Assembly: GCA_016210495.1 (NCBI GenBank)
Contig: JACQUC010000011.1
Coordinates: 1 to 49,496, forward strand
Direction of reading: 5' to 3'
DNA length: 49,496 nucleotides
From: Chloroflexota bacterium
GTDB lineage: Bacteria; Chloroflexota; FW602-bin22; JACPRP01
Of this stretch, positions 34,315 to 42,892 are shown in pieces. How positions within the stretch are numbered: position 1 is the first letter of the stretch; the number at the start of each line of letters is the position of its first letter. The notes below the pieces were generated by a model. The model made no database searches and had not been told where the DNA came from. It worked only from the letters and a program-made list of their open reading frames with translations. The position numbers and the translations under genes are program-made.

Positions 34315-34353
34315 GCGGCCCTAAAGGGACCGCTTCAGGCCGCTGGGCAGGAG
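34315..34353 (+). other. Hairpin and repeat word before the corrinoid-protein gene
   Basis: GCGGCCCT pairs with AGGGACCGC (one bulged base) at about 34315-34334, followed by GCTTCAGGCCGCTGGGCAGG. That matches the repeat unit of 35115-35408 (GCCGTCAGGCCGCTTGGCAGG). No known cobalamin-riboswitch box was found in the 133-base gap. Confidence 0.45.
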
Positions 34354-34436
34354 TTGTTGTCTTTCGGAGGAAGGACTTTGGCGCCGCGGGGGCATTTCGC
34401 TACATGGGTTTGATAGCCTGTGTCGGGAGGGTGAAT

Positions 34437-35102
34437 ATGGAAAGCGAAGAAGCAAGAAGAGCAATCATCGACGATCTCAAACGAGCGGTCATCGACTTCG
34501 ACGAGGACCTGGCCCGAGAAGCGAGCAACAGGGTGCTGGCCGAGGGAATCGACGCCTACGAAGCCATCATAAACGGCTTGGTGGCCGGAATGGAAGTGGT
34601 AGGCGAGTTGTTCGAGAAAGAGGAGTACTTCGTCCCGCAGATGTTGATGTGCGCCGACGCACTCTACGCGGGGCTGGAGATTCTCAGGCCGCACGTGAAA
34701 CAAGAGGATAGAAGCAGAGTAAAGGGCCAGGTGGTCATCGGCGTGGTTCAGGGGGACATCCACGACATCGGTAAGGACCTGGTCAAGATGATGTTCGAGG
34801 TTGCCGGTTTCACGGTTCACGACCTCGGCGTGGACGTGCCGCTGGAGAAATTTGTGGAAGAGCAACTGCGAACGGACTCGGACATGCTGTGCTTATCGGC
34901 AATGATGACGACCACCATGATGGGAATGAAGTCCGTGATTCAGGCCGTGAAAGAGAAAAACCCCAAGGTGAAGGTGATGGTCGGGGGGGCACCTCTGACG
35001 GCGGAGATGGCTCAAAAGCTCGGAGCAGACGGATATTCGGATAGCGCCAATAACGCCGTCAGCGAGGCGATCAGGATGGTTTCGTCGCTGAGGAAGCTGT
35101 AG
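34437..35102 (+). CDS. Methyl-carrying corrinoid (B12-binding) protein, MtaC/MtbC-like
   Basis: 221 residues from ATG 34437, behind GGGAGGG at eight bases. A helical cap domain (residues about 1-95, with EYFVPQMLMCADALYAGLEIL) precedes a Rossmann B12 domain carrying the His-on motif GDIHDIGKDLV (Asp107, His109, Gly112), then LSAMMTTTMMGMK and MVGGAPL. This is the corrinoid carrier that shuttles methyl groups between the UroD-like and MtrH-like methyltransferases. An open frame extends upstream, but it lacks family features and the cap domain begins here. Confidence 0.9.
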   Translation: MESEEARRAIIDDLKRAVIDFDEDLAREASNRVLAEGIDAYEAIINGLVAGMEVVGELFEKEEYFVPQMLMCADALYAGLEILRPHVKQEDRSRVKGQVVIGVVQGDIHDIGKDLVKMMFEVAGFTVHDLGVDVPLEKFVEEQLRTDSDMLCLSAMMTTTMMGMKSVIQAVKEKNPKVKVMVGGAPLTAEMAQKLGADGYSDSANNAVSEAIRMVSSLRKL

Positions 35103-35114
35103 GAGTTGTGGGTG

Positions 35115-35463
35115 TGCTTCGGCGCACAGATACATCGGGGTCGCCGTCGAGCCGGTTGGCAGGAGCATGCCAGATGGTGGGTTGACGCGAGCACCTTAGT
35201 GCCGCGAAGGATAGCCAAGGCAAGCCAGGCACGAGGCCTCGCCGGATCCTACGGGTGTTCGAGCTTGGCCGGGTGCGGAGTCCTTCGGCGGGCTAAAGTC
35301 CTGCCGTCAAGCCGGTTGGCAGAGGCCATTGCGGCTGCAGGAACCACGATAGCCGGCTTGGGTGTCCTTCGGCGGGCTGAAGCCACGCCGTCAGGCCGCT
35401 TGGCAGGAGGACGCGGGAAAAAGGGTTGACGCGAGTCCTTCAGAGAAGGACCGCGAAGGCCGG
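35115..35463. repeat. Cluster of ~45-bp repeats and hairpins between corrinoid and methyltransferase genes
   Basis: Three units each combine a CTTCGG hairpin (35115-35130, 35280-35302, 35364-35386) with the word GCCGTCAAGCCGGTTGGCAG (35143-35162, 35303-35322, 35387-35406). Two copies of TTGACGCGAG...CCGCGAAGG (35182-35210 and 35425-35458) bracket them, the second with the hairpin GTCCTTC-AGA-GAAGGAC. There is no gene in 35103-35474. The cluster could fold into a repeated RNA structure in the operon transcript. Confidence 0.65.
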
Positions 35464-35477
35464 GAAAGGAGGAAATG

Positions 35478-36527
35478 ATGGCAACGGAGTATATGACTCC
35501 AATGGAGAGGGTTCGGACAGCCATGTCTTTCCGGGAGCCGGACAGGGTTCCGGTGATGCTGTCGACGGCGCCATGGTCGATGCGGTACGCCGGGTACAAG
35601 GTGAGCGAGTGCTTCGCCGACGTTGACAAGTATGTGGACGCCCAAATCAGGGCACAACGCGATATGGGCTACGACTCGCTCTATGGAATGAACGATTACG
35701 GCGCGCTCAACGAGGCATTTGGGGCGCATCCGACGATGAAAGAGGACGACGTACCGATAATCTCCGAGTTCCTGGTCAAGACGCCTGACGATATCGACAG
35801 GCTCGCAGCGATTGACAACATCACCGGCCGCGGTAAGATACCGCAACTTCTGGAGATAGTCCATAAGCTCAAGGAGCGCACAGGAAGCGAGATTCCGGTG
35901 ATGGCCTGTGTACGACCGCCATTTGGAGAGGCCTGCACGCTACGAGGAGTGGGCAACGCGTACAAGGACTTGCTCAGGAACCCGGACTTCTTCCGACGGC
36001 TGATCGACTTCTGTGTCGAGCCTTGCACAGCCTTTGCCGAGGCTTACGCCGACGCGGGCGCCGACTTTATCTATATACCAAACTCTGCGGCGACCAGCTC
36101 GGCCATCTCGGTGCAACTGTACCGTGAATTCAGCGTTTCCTACACTGGGCGAATGATCTCCCGCTTGAGGGAGAAGGGCGTGAAGAGCGTGTACCTGATC
36201 GATTGCGCCAATAAGTGGCCGGTCGCGATCGGCGAAGGCGCCGACGTTCTGTTTGTGGGGGACAGGGCAGATATGGCCGCGATCAGGGCCAGCGCCCCGC
36301 AGGGCCTGGTACTGATGGGCTGCGTCGACAATATCAAGACGATGCTGCAGGGGACTCCCGAGGACGTGCGCGCCGAGGCGCGCCAATCAATCGCCGCGGC
36401 CGCCAAAGGGGGTGGGTTTATCCTGGCAGCGGACCCTCCGCTATCAGCCGACACGCCCGCCGAGAACGTGCGCGCGCTAGTGGATGCGGCGCGGCGTTGG
36501 GGGACGTATCGGTCGGAGCGGACCTAG
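35478..36527 (+). CDS. UroD-like protein 3 with altered metal site
   Basis: 349 residues from ATG 35478 (ATG 35475 lies too close to AAAGGAGG). The same TIM-barrel family as the two methyltransferases upstream: [34 protein letters not shown] and [21 protein letters not shown]. The HxC zinc pair is replaced by Ile241-Asp242-Cys243 (LIDCANKW) and the third cysteine region reads AADPPLS. It therefore probably lacks the zinc-thiol site. It may be the substrate-specific methyltransferase for a methyl donor that needs no thiol activation, or a decarboxylase-like relative. Confidence 0.8.
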   Translation: MATEYMTPMERVRTAMSFREPDRVPVMLSTAPWSMRYAGYKVSECFADVDKYVDAQIRAQRDMGYDSLYGMNDYGALNEAFGAHPTMKEDDVPIISEFLVKTPDDIDRLAAIDNITGRGKIPQLLEIVHKLKERTGSEIPVMACVRPPFGEACTLRGVGNAYKDLLRNPDFFRRLIDFCVEPCTAFAEAYADAGADFIYIPNSAATSSAISVQLYREFSVSYTGRMISRLREKGVKSVYLIDCANKWPVAIGEGADVLFVGDRADMAAIRASAPQGLVLMGCVDNIKTMLQGTPEDVRAEARQSIAAAAKGGGFILAADPPLSADTPAENVRALVDAARRWGTYRSERT

Positions 36528-37501
36528 CCGAACAATTCTGTGTTCACTACGTGGGCGGGCTTCTCGCCGCGCAGAGCGTTGACGAGGTTCGTGGCGGCCA
36601 TGATGGCCATTTTGGTGCGGGTGGCCACGCTGGCGCTGCCGATGTGAGGCGCGATGACGACGTTGTCGAGGGCCAGGAGCGGGCTGTCGAGGGGGATGGG
36701 CTCGATTTCCATCACGTCCAGGGCGGCGTAGGTGATGATACCCGACGCCAGCGCTTCGTAGAGAGCGCCTTCGTCGACCACGGGGCCACGCGACGTGTTT
36801 ATGAGGATGGCAGTCGGCTTCATCTGCGCAAGCTGGGCGGCGCCGATCAGGTGCCTCGTTTCCGGGGTAAGCGGGACGTGCAGGCTGACGTAGTCGGCCT
36901 CGGCGAGCAACTGAGAGAGAACGGGGGCGAACTCGAGGCCCAACTCGCGCTCGAGGGCCTCATCGCGGTGGCGCTGATGGTAGAGAACGCGCATGCTGAA
37001 GCCTCTGGCGCGGCGCGCGACCTCGGCGCCGATGCGGCCCAGGCCGACGAGGCCCAGGGTCGCGTGATGCACATCCCAACCGAGCAGCAAGGTGGGGTGC
37101 CAGGTGCGCCACTTCCCAGCACGAACGTACTTGTCTCCTTCGACCACGCGGCGCGCGGCAGCCAGGAGCAGCGCAAAGGCCAGGTCGGCCGTGGTTTCGG
37201 TAAGGACCCCCGGCGTGTTGGCGACGACTATGCGGCGAGCGGTGGCCGCCGCGACGTCGATGTTGTCGTAGCCCACGGCGTAGTTACTGATGACTTTCAG
37301 GCGCGGCGCGGCGTCCATTAACGCGGCGTCGACGCGATCCGTCAGCATCGTCAATAGACCGTCCGCTTTGCGCGCCTTGGCGAGCAAAGTGTCGTAGGGC
37401 GGCGGCTCTTCGCCGGGCCAGACCTCGACGTGGGCAGATGTCCGAACGATTTCCAGCCCCTTTTCGGGGATATTTCTAGTAACGAACACACTGGGGCTCA
37501 C
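36524..37501 (-). CDS. Glyoxylate reductase / D-3-phosphoglycerate-dehydrogenase-like 2-hydroxyacid dehydrogenase
   Basis: 325 residues from GTG 37501, eight bases after AAGGAG and about 34 bases after the predicted transcription start. Earlier in-frame starts (ATG 37522, 37711) fall at or before the promoter. NAD site [20 protein letters not shown], then [15 protein letters not shown] (Arg), [15 protein letters not shown] (Glu) and [13 protein letters not shown] (His). Without an ACT domain, glyoxylate/hydroxypyruvate reductase is the closest assignment. Its 3' end overlaps the convergent UroD-like gene by four bases. Confidence 0.85.
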   Translation of the reverse strand: MSPSVFVTRNIPEKGLEIVRTSAHVEVWPGEEPPPYDTLLAKARKADGLLTMLTDRVDAALMDAAPRLKVISNYAVGYDNIDVAAATARRIVVANTPGVLTETTADLAFALLLAAARRVVEGDKYVRAGKWRTWHPTLLLGWDVHHATLGLVGLGRIGAEVARRARGFSMRVLYHQRHRDEALERELGLEFAPVLSQLLAEADYVSLHVPLTPETRHLIGAAQLAQMKPTAILINTSRGPVVDEGALYEALASGIITYAALDVMEIEPIPLDSPLLALDNVVIAPHIGSASVATRTKMAIMAATNLVNALRGEKPAHVVNTELFG

Positions 37502-37541
37502 ACCAGGCACTCCTTCGCGCATAACGTTCCGCGTGGATCGT

Positions 37542-37571
37542 ATTATACCAGGACTCAGCTTCGCTTGGTAA
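37542..37571 (-). promoter_or_regulatory. Promoter for the hydroxyacid dehydrogenase
   Basis: On the minus strand an extended -10 TGGTATAAT (TATAAT at 37547-37542, consensus) follows an 18-base spacer after TTACCA (37571-37566). It supports the GTG 37501 start. Confidence 0.65.
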
Positions 37572-37596
37572 CCGCTAGCTGCTTGCTTAGTGTCGT

Positions 37597-37944
37597 TCAT
37601 AAGCCCAGGAGCAGTCGCAGGCGGAACTCTACCTGACGCATGGTTTCCGCCGTCACAGATCCCCAGCGTTCCATTAAGCGCCCGGTGCTGATCGAGCGCA
37701 GGTCTTCGCATTTGATGAAGCTCCGCGGCCGCAGGCCGGCCTCTGGTGAATCGACCTCTACGTGGAGCGGGATGCCCTTGCGCCTTGTGGTGATGGGAAT
37801 CACCAGAACCAGCCCGGCCATACCGTGGTTGAAACGGTCCACGGAAACGACGAGGCCGGGCCTTAGCCCGGAGGGCTCGTGCCCCCTAGTGGGGCTGAAA
37901 TCAATCAACCATACGTCCGTGCGCGAAGGCCTTGGATCGATCAT
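37597..37944 (-). CDS. mazF: MazF/PemK-type mRNA interferase toxin
   Basis: 115 residues. The MazF barrel is recognised by [44 protein letters not shown] and the [15 protein letters not shown] segment, with Arg/Thr residues of the RNA-cutting site present. Such toxins cleave mRNA at short motifs and slow growth. ATG 37944 overlaps the antitoxin stop by four bases. It appears intact. Confidence 0.88.
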   Translation of the reverse strand: MIDPRPSRTDVWLIDFSPTRGHEPSGLRPGLVVSVDRFNHGMAGLVLVIPITTRRKGIPLHVEVDSPEAGLRPRSFIKCEDLRSISTGRLMERWGSVTAETMRQVEFRLRLLLGL

Positions 37945-38189
37945 TCCTCCTCCAACCCATCGGCGAGCGAGCCATCAACAGCCTCACGTTCTTCAATTTC
38001 CGCCTGCCACTCCTCAGGGCTCTCCTTCAAGGCCCTGAAAGCAGCGTCGACTTCGTCGAAGAACTGCTGGCGGCGGTATGCATCAATCGCTGTCTCAAGC
38101 ACGTCCTGCATTGATCGTCCTGTACGTGCTGCAAGTTCCCGCAAGGTCTCACGGGCCGTATCACTGATGCGGACTGTTGTGCTGGGCAT
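37941..38189 (-). CDS. mazE: MazE-like ribbon-helix-helix antitoxin
   Basis: 82 residues from ATG 38189, nine bases after GGAGGT. The N-terminal TTVRISDTARETLRELAARTGRSMQDVLETAIDAY is a ribbon-helix-helix DNA-binding domain. The acidic C-terminal tail (ESPEEWQAEIEEREAVDG...EEE) would block MazF. The frame continues upstream through palindromic DNA without antitoxin features, so the longer start is rejected. It is expected to repress its own promoter. Confidence 0.85.
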   Translation of the reverse strand: MPSTTVRISDTARETLRELAARTGRSMQDVLETAIDAYRRQQFFDEVDAAFRALKESPEEWQAEIEEREAVDGSLADGLEEE

Positions 38190-38218
38190 CGCCTCTGACC
38201 TCCATTGCAAGCTCGACT

Positions 38219-38259
38219 TGTATACAGTGCAATCTACCATCCTGTAGCGTAGGGCGCAA
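38219..38259 (-). promoter_or_regulatory. Candidate mazEF promoter and operator
   Basis: TTGCGC (38259-38254), a 17-base spacer, TAGATT (38236-38231). A perfect TGTATACA palindrome (38219-38226) lies about where transcription would start and is a plausible MazE operator. Confidence 0.4.
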
Positions 38260-38324
38260 GCGGTGATGATCGCGTGGGCCTCACGAGGCTCCCGGATGGA
38301 TGCGCCCGCGCCAGATCTGATGGC

Positions 38325-38351
38325 GGGGCAACCACACAGGGTTGCCCCTAC
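38325..38351. repeat. Dispersed palindrome ending in CCCCTAC
   Basis: GGGGCAACC, six-base loop, GGTTGCCCC, TAC. Together with mazE promoter DNA it fills the 300-base gap between mazE and corA. Confidence 0.8.
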
Positions 38352-38491
38352 GATGGAGAGGCGCCCGCGCCAGCGCGGAGGCTGCACAAGGTGTGGCATG
38401 GATGCCTTGTATGCACCGTCGCTCCCGCTGTATCATGCCTCTGGCTGGCACTTTGACGACGTGGCGTTACTTTGTGCCTGGCGAGGTTGTT

Positions 38492-39472
38492 ATGTATAAA
38501 GCGCTCCATTACAGGAACGGCAAGCTAAGAGAGATCACCGATCTCGATGAAATCAGCGGGCTCATCTCAAACCGTCGGGAGCTCGTGTGGCTCGACCTGC
38601 ACGATCCTGATGAGCAGGAGATCGAGATGCTGGGCCGGGAGTTTGGCTTTCACAGGCTGGCAATCGATGACGTTCGACGGGGCCACCAGCGACCCAAGGT
38701 GGATGAGTACGAGGATTACTACTTCATTGTGTTGTACTCGGCCACTTATGACGCTGAGAGGAAAGGAGGAGCGAGCGGGTTTCGGTCCAGCGAGGTAGAC
38801 ATGTTTGTCGGACGAAACTACGTGGTCAGCGTACACGAGGAGCGCGTGCCCGAGCTCGAGGAGGCAATTCGCCGCTGGGAGGCGAATCCGGAAATGGTGC
38901 ACGACGGCAGCGTGGGCTTTTTGCTTTACACGATCTGCGACAGCATCGTCGACAACTACTTTCCGATGATGGATGCGATCGAGGACGAGATCGATCTGAT
39001 AGAAGAGAAGGTTTTCGTCGCATTCAGCCAGGAGACCATCGCCGATATCTTCGTCCTGCGCAAAGACCTGCTGGCAGTGCGGAAGATCGTGAGCCCGGCA
39101 CGAGACGTTCTAAACGCCCTGACCAGGCGCGATATACCCCTGCTGGACACGGTGAATGTCATATACTTCGCCGACGTGTACGACCACTTGCTGCGCGTCA
39201 GCGACATGATTGAAACTTACAGGGACCTTTTGAGCTCTGCACTCGACGGATATCTATCAATGACCTCGAACAATCTGAACCAGATCATGAAGATACTGAC
39301 CGCGGGGTCTATTATCCTGATGAGTATGTCGCTGATCGCGGGGATCTACGGTATGAACTTCAGGCTGATACCGGAATTGGAGTGGCCTTTCGGCTACGCG
39401 TGGGCGCTCGGGCTCATGGCCCTGGTCGCGATGGTGCTTTTTGTGCTTTTTAGGCGGAGGACGTGGCTGTGA
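38492..39472 (+). CDS. corA: CorA-family Mg2+/Co2+ transporter
   Basis: 326 residues from ATG 38492, behind GAGG. There is a large cytoplasmic N-terminal funnel rich in acidic and helical sequence, then two membrane helices at the C-terminus with the signature YGMNF (Gly287-Met-Asn289) between them and a short basic tail RRRTWL. The channel is a pentamer in known members. Because the locus is rich in cobalamin enzymes, cobalt uptake is possible, but Mg2+ is the default. The upstream in-frame extension comes from repeat DNA. Confidence 0.92.
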   Translation: MYKALHYRNGKLREITDLDEISGLISNRRELVWLDLHDPDEQEIEMLGREFGFHRLAIDDVRRGHQRPKVDEYEDYYFIVLYSATYDAERKGGASGFRSSEVDMFVGRNYVVSVHEERVPELEEAIRRWEANPEMVHDGSVGFLLYTICDSIVDNYFPMMDAIEDEIDLIEEKVFVAFSQETIADIFVLRKDLLAVRKIVSPARDVLNALTRRDIPLLDTVNVIYFADVYDHLLRVSDMIETYRDLLSSALDGYLSMTSNNLNQIMKILTAGSIILMSMSLIAGIYGMNFRLIPELEWPFGYAWALGLMALVAMVLFVLFRRRTWL

Positions 39473-39503
39473 CGTGCGAGCGGCCTATGGCCAAAGCCGG
39501 CGT

Positions 39504-39528
39504 TGCCCCGCCAGCTAGGGCGGGGCAC
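39504..39528. repeat. Palindrome TGCCCCGCC..GGCGGGGCA
   Basis: A nine-base-pair stem 30 bases past the corA stop. A second, imperfect one (GCCCGCC, TTA, GGCGGaCGGC) is at 39571-39591, close to the 3' end of meaB. Either may help end the two convergent transcripts. Confidence 0.65.
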
Positions 39529-39619
39529 ATGTGAGCAAAGCGCTGCCTCGCCGTCGCCAGCAGGAGACGCGCCCGCCTTAGGCGGACGGCTACGAGGGCC
39601 CTGGCTCGCCCGATATCGG

Positions 39620-40573
39620 TCACGGCCGGCGGGGGTAGAATTGCTCGACCAGCTTCCTGGCAGCAGAGTGGGGGTCGATCTGGCGGTCTGCTATGGTCTG
39701 GGTAAGGGATTCGAGCTGCCCGTCGGGGAGCTGGCGAAGAAGCCTGTCCAAGAGCTCCTGTTTGACGAGCCGCAGCAACTCGCGCCGCGCCTGGCCTTGC
39801 AGGCGGCGCCGGAGCTCGCCGGCGTCCCGAAGAAACTTGAGGTGGGCGTCGACGGTGTCCACAAGCCGCTTGACGCCTTCGCCCGAGGTAGCAATCGTCT
39901 TGACGACGGGAGGCGTCCAAAGCCGATGGCGCGTGTCGAAGGAGAGCATCGACTCCAGCTCGACGACGGCACGGTCGGCGCCGTCCTTGTCGGCCTTGTT
40001 GACGACGAAGATGTCTGCTATCTCGAGAATGCCCGCCTTGCTGGCCTGGATGTCGTCGCCCATGCCTGGCACCTCGACGACGATGGTCGTTTGGGCGGCT
40101 TCGGCCACATCCACTTCCGCCTGGCCGGCGCCGACTGTTTCGAGGATGACCACGTGACAGCCCAGAGCATCGAGAACTCTAGCGGCGTCCGCAGCGGCCA
40201 CGGCCAGGCCACCTACTGCGCCGCGGGTAGCCATACTGCGAATGAAGACACCGGGATCGGTGCTCAGCTCTTGCATGCGCACGCGGTCGCCGAGAAGCGC
40301 GCCACCCGTGAACGGGCTGGAAGGATCGACGGCGACGATGCCGACTTCCCTACTCCTGGCGCGGAACTCCTTTGCCAGTTCCCTGGCCAGCGTGCTTTTG
40401 CCACTGCCCGGCGGACCGGTAATGCCCACGACGTGCGCGCGGCCGGTACGAGGGTAAAGGTCGCGCAGCTCCTGCTCCGCCTCGGCGGCACCGTCCTCGA
40501 CGAGCGTTATCAGTCTGGCGACCGCGCGACGGTCGCCGTTAAGGATTCGCTGCGCCAGGCTCATCGTGCTCAT
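39620..40573 (-). CDS. meaB: MeaB-type GTPase chaperone of methylmalonyl-CoA mutase
   Basis: 317 residues. GTPase motifs: Walker [10 protein letters not shown] (residues 53-61), [35 protein letters not shown] and NKADKDGA. MeaB protects and reloads adenosylcobalamin in methylmalonyl-CoA mutase. The start overlaps the stop of the B12-binding subunit gene (ATGA), and it ends the propionyl-CoA gene set. Assignment is secure from the motif set and neighbours. Confidence 0.94.
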   Translation of the reverse strand: MSTMSLAQRILNGDRRAVARLITLVEDGAAEAEQELRDLYPRTGRAHVVGITGPPGSGKSTLARELAKEFRARSREVGIVAVDPSSPFTGGALLGDRVRMQELSTDPGVFIRSMATRGAVGGLAVAAADAARVLDALGCHVVILETVGAGQAEVDVAEAAQTTIVVEVPGMGDDIQASKAGILEIADIFVVNKADKDGADRAVVELESMLSFDTRHRLWTPPVVKTIATSGEGVKRLVDTVDAHLKFLRDAGELRRRLQGQARRELLRLVKQELLDRLLRQLPDGQLESLTQTIADRQIDPHSAARKLVEQFYPRRP

Positions 40574-40968
40574 TGGGCATTAGCCTGGATGAAGCCGACA
40601 ATGTCGTGCAGGGGCGTGCCCGGCCCGAAGACCCGAGTGATACCCAATTCTCGGACCGTGGGAACATCCTCATCGGGGATCACGCCGCCGGCAACCACCA
40701 GGATGTCGTCTGCCCGATTGTTCTTCAGCAACTCCATGACCCTTGTGAAGAGCGGCAGGTGCGCACCCGAGAGAATGCTCAGACCGATGACGTCCACGTC
40801 CTCCTGCAGGGCAGCTTCCACAATCATCTCCGGCGTCTGGCGCAGGCCGCTGTAGATCACTTCCATTCCGGCATCACGGAGGGCGCGTGCCACGACCTTG
40901 GCGCCCCGGTCGTGACCGTCGAGGCCCGGTTTGGCTACCAGTACCTTGATCTTCGAGCTTTCATCCAT
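40570..40968 (-). CDS. mcmA2: Methylmalonyl-CoA mutase, B12-binding small subunit
   Basis: 132 residues, the size of the separate C-terminal mutase domain in organisms with split subunits. The base-off/His-on motif is [10 protein letters not shown] (residues 15-24), followed by [14 protein letters not shown] and [11 protein letters not shown]. It binds adenosylcobalamin and must pair with a large subunit. There are two large-subunit genes but only this one small subunit in the window, so it may serve both. Confidence 0.93.
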   Translation of the reverse strand: MDESSKIKVLVAKPGLDGHDRGAKVVARALRDAGMEVIYSGLRQTPEMIVEAALQEDVDVIGLSILSGAHLPLFTRVMELLKNNRADDILVVAGGVIPDEDVPTVRELGITRVFGPGTPLHDIVGFIQANAQ

Positions 40969-41022
40969 TGCCGACCTCCATAGAGCTGGCTATTTGATAG
41001 AAGTTGTTGCTGCCTGAGGAGC

Positions 41023-41099
41023 GGCCCTCACCCTAACCCTCTCCCAGTCCTTCCCTCGATTTCTTGCTATCGAGGGAAGGACCAGAGGGAGAGGGGACA
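41023..41099. repeat. CCCTCACCCTAACCCTCTCCC repeat with a second hairpin in its loop
   Basis: The outer stem (CCCTCTCCC / GGGAGAGGG) encloses a 13-base-pair perfect stem at 41048-41060 and 41069-41081 (TCCTTCCCTCGAT and its complement). It lies between the two mutase genes. Confidence 0.75.
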
Positions 41100-41122
41100 G
41101 GACCGAGGACAGGACCGCGCCC

Positions 41123-42808
41123 CTACAAGGCGGGCGTCTCGACGTAGACGCCGAAGACGTCGCGCAGTACATCAGTTATCTCGCCGAGCGTGGCGTAGGC
41201 GTGAACCGCGGCTAGGATGAACGGCATAAGGTTGTCAGTCCCTTTGGCCGCCCGTCGCAGGGCCTCGAGGTGCTCCTGAACGGCGACGCTGTCCCGCTCG
41301 GCCCGCACGCGTTGCAGCCGCGCCAGGTGCACCCTCTCCCCCTCGGGGTCCATTCGCAGCAGCGGAGTTGGCGTGGTCTCCTCGACCAGGTAGTCATTTA
41401 CGCCGACGATCGTCCGACGTCTATCGTTGATCTCCTGCTCGTACCTGAAAGCGCTATCCGCGATCTCGTGCTGGTAGAATCCACTCTCGATAGCGGCTAT
41501 GGCACCGCCGATGGCATCCAGCCGGGCGAAGTACTCGCGTGCCGCGCTCTCGGTTCTATCCGTCAGCGACTCCACAAAGTACGAGCCTCCGAAGGGATCG
41601 ATGGCGTTGGTGACGCCGCTCTCGTGGGCAATGATCTGCTGTGTTCTCAAGGCGACCCTGGCGGCTTTTTCCGCGGGCAGGGCGAGCGCTTCGTCCATAG
41701 AGTTGGTGTGCAGCGACTGGGTGCCTCCAAGGACGGCCGCCAGCGCCTGGATGGTGGTGCGGACGATGTTATTCTCGGGCTGCTGCGCGGTCAAAGAGCA
41801 GCCGGCCGTTTGGGTATGGAATCTCAACCACCAGGAACGCGGATCCTTGGCCCCAAAGCGGTCCTTCATTTCCCGCGCCCAGATTCTTCGCGCCGCTCGA
41901 AACTTGGCTATTTCCTCGAAGAAGTCGTTGTGCGAATTGAAGAAGAAGCTAAGCCGCGGGGCGAAATCGTCCACCTGTAGCCCGCGGTCCATTGCAGCCT
42001 GAACGTAAGCGAAGCCATTGTAAAGGGTGAAGGCGAGCTCCTGTACAGCCGTCGCGCCGGCCTCGCGGATGTGGTAACCGCTGATGGATATGGTATTCCA
42101 AAGGGGCAGGCGCTGCGAGCCGAACTCGATGGTGTCCACCACCAGACGTAGCGAGGGCCCCGGGGGGAAAATAAACTCCTTCTGCGCCTGATACTCCTTG
42201 AAGATATCGTTTTGAAGCGTCCCGCCCAGCTTCTCCATCGGGATACCACGCTTTTGGGCCGCCGCGATATACATCGCCCAGATAATCGCCGCCGGGCCAT
42301 TGATGGTCATCGACGTGGTGATTTGATCGACGGGGATGCCGTCGAAAAGAACTTCCATGTCGGCGACCGACGAGACGGCAACGCCGCACTTGCCAAACTC
42401 GCCGTGCGCCATCGGGTGGTCGTGGTCATAGCCGTAAAGGGTAGGCGTGTCGAAGGCCACGGACAGCCCGGTTTCGCCGTGTTCCAAGAGGTACTTGTAT
42501 CTGGCATTCGATTCCTCGGCCGTGCCGAATCCGGAGAACATGCGCATCGTCCATAGTTTGCTCCGGTACAATGTGGGATGCACGCCGCGGGTGAACGGGT
42601 ACTCGCCGGGGAAGCCGAGGTGCTCCAAGTAGTGCAGGTTCGGCACATCGGCCGGCGTGTAAAGGCGCTCGATGGGGACGCCGGAGGTGGTGATGAACTC
42701 CTGCTGGCGCTCTGGCGCACGCCGTAGCGACTCTAGGAGCGTGCCGCGCTCCCAGTGGCGTTTCTCGTTAGCTATCTTCTGTAAATCTTCGTGGCTAGGC
42801 ACTGGCAC
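41123..42808 (-). CDS. mcmA1: Methylmalonyl-CoA mutase-family large subunit 1
   Basis: 561 residues, GTG or ATG-type start at 42808, the typical length for split large subunits. Family features: [77 protein letters not shown] and [19 protein letters not shown]. The Tyr of canonical RQYAGF, which steers the radical in methylmalonyl-CoA mutase, is Phe91 here, while the substrate Arg (Arg221 in PSLRLV) is kept. It may be a mutase with altered substrate, such as a branched acyl-CoA. The TAG stop lies inside a CCCCTAC repeat end. Confidence 0.88.
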   Translation of the reverse strand: MPVPSHEDLQKIANEKRHWERGTLLESLRRAPERQQEFITTSGVPIERLYTPADVPNLHYLEHLGFPGEYPFTRGVHPTLYRSKLWTMRMFSGFGTAEESNARYKYLLEHGETGLSVAFDTPTLYGYDHDHPMAHGEFGKCGVAVSSVADMEVLFDGIPVDQITTSMTINGPAAIIWAMYIAAAQKRGIPMEKLGGTLQNDIFKEYQAQKEFIFPPGPSLRLVVDTIEFGSQRLPLWNTISISGYHIREAGATAVQELAFTLYNGFAYVQAAMDRGLQVDDFAPRLSFFFNSHNDFFEEIAKFRAARRIWAREMKDRFGAKDPRSWWLRFHTQTAGCSLTAQQPENNIVRTTIQALAAVLGGTQSLHTNSMDEALALPAEKAARVALRTQQIIAHESGVTNAIDPFGGSYFVESLTDRTESAAREYFARLDAIGGAIAAIESGFYQHEIADSAFRYEQEINDRRRTIVGVNDYLVEETTPTPLLRMDPEGERVHLARLQRVRAERDSVAVQEHLEALRRAAKGTDNLMPFILAAVHAYATLGEITDVLRDVFGVYVETPAL

Positions 42809-42862
42809 ACCTGTTTAGTTCAATTTTTTGTGCGAAATAGCGGCGGTGCCCCACCCAACCCC

Positions 42863-42892
42863 GGGCGTCCTTCCGTGCAAGGACGCCCCTAC
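42863..42892. repeat. Dispersed palindrome supplying the cobO stop codon
   Basis: GGGCGTCCTT, CCGTGC, AAGGACGCCC, CTAC. The minus-strand TAG stop of cobO (42891-42889) is part of its constant GTAGGGG end. Confidence 0.8.

Noticed and set aside
35222..35245. AAGCCAGGCACGAGGCCT as a cobalamin-riboswitch B12 box
   Set aside because: It does not match the AGYCAGGAGACCYGCC box, and no other conserved riboswitch elements surround it.
33263..36527. Heme-biosynthesis uroporphyrinogen decarboxylases
   Set aside because: Operon context with corrinoid, MtrH-like and activator genes, plus HxC...C zinc ligands in two of three paralogs, fits MtaA-type methyltransferases instead.
39503..40855. 450-codon open frame on the plus strand
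   Set aside because: Antisense to meaB and the B12-binding subunit, both with complete motifs.
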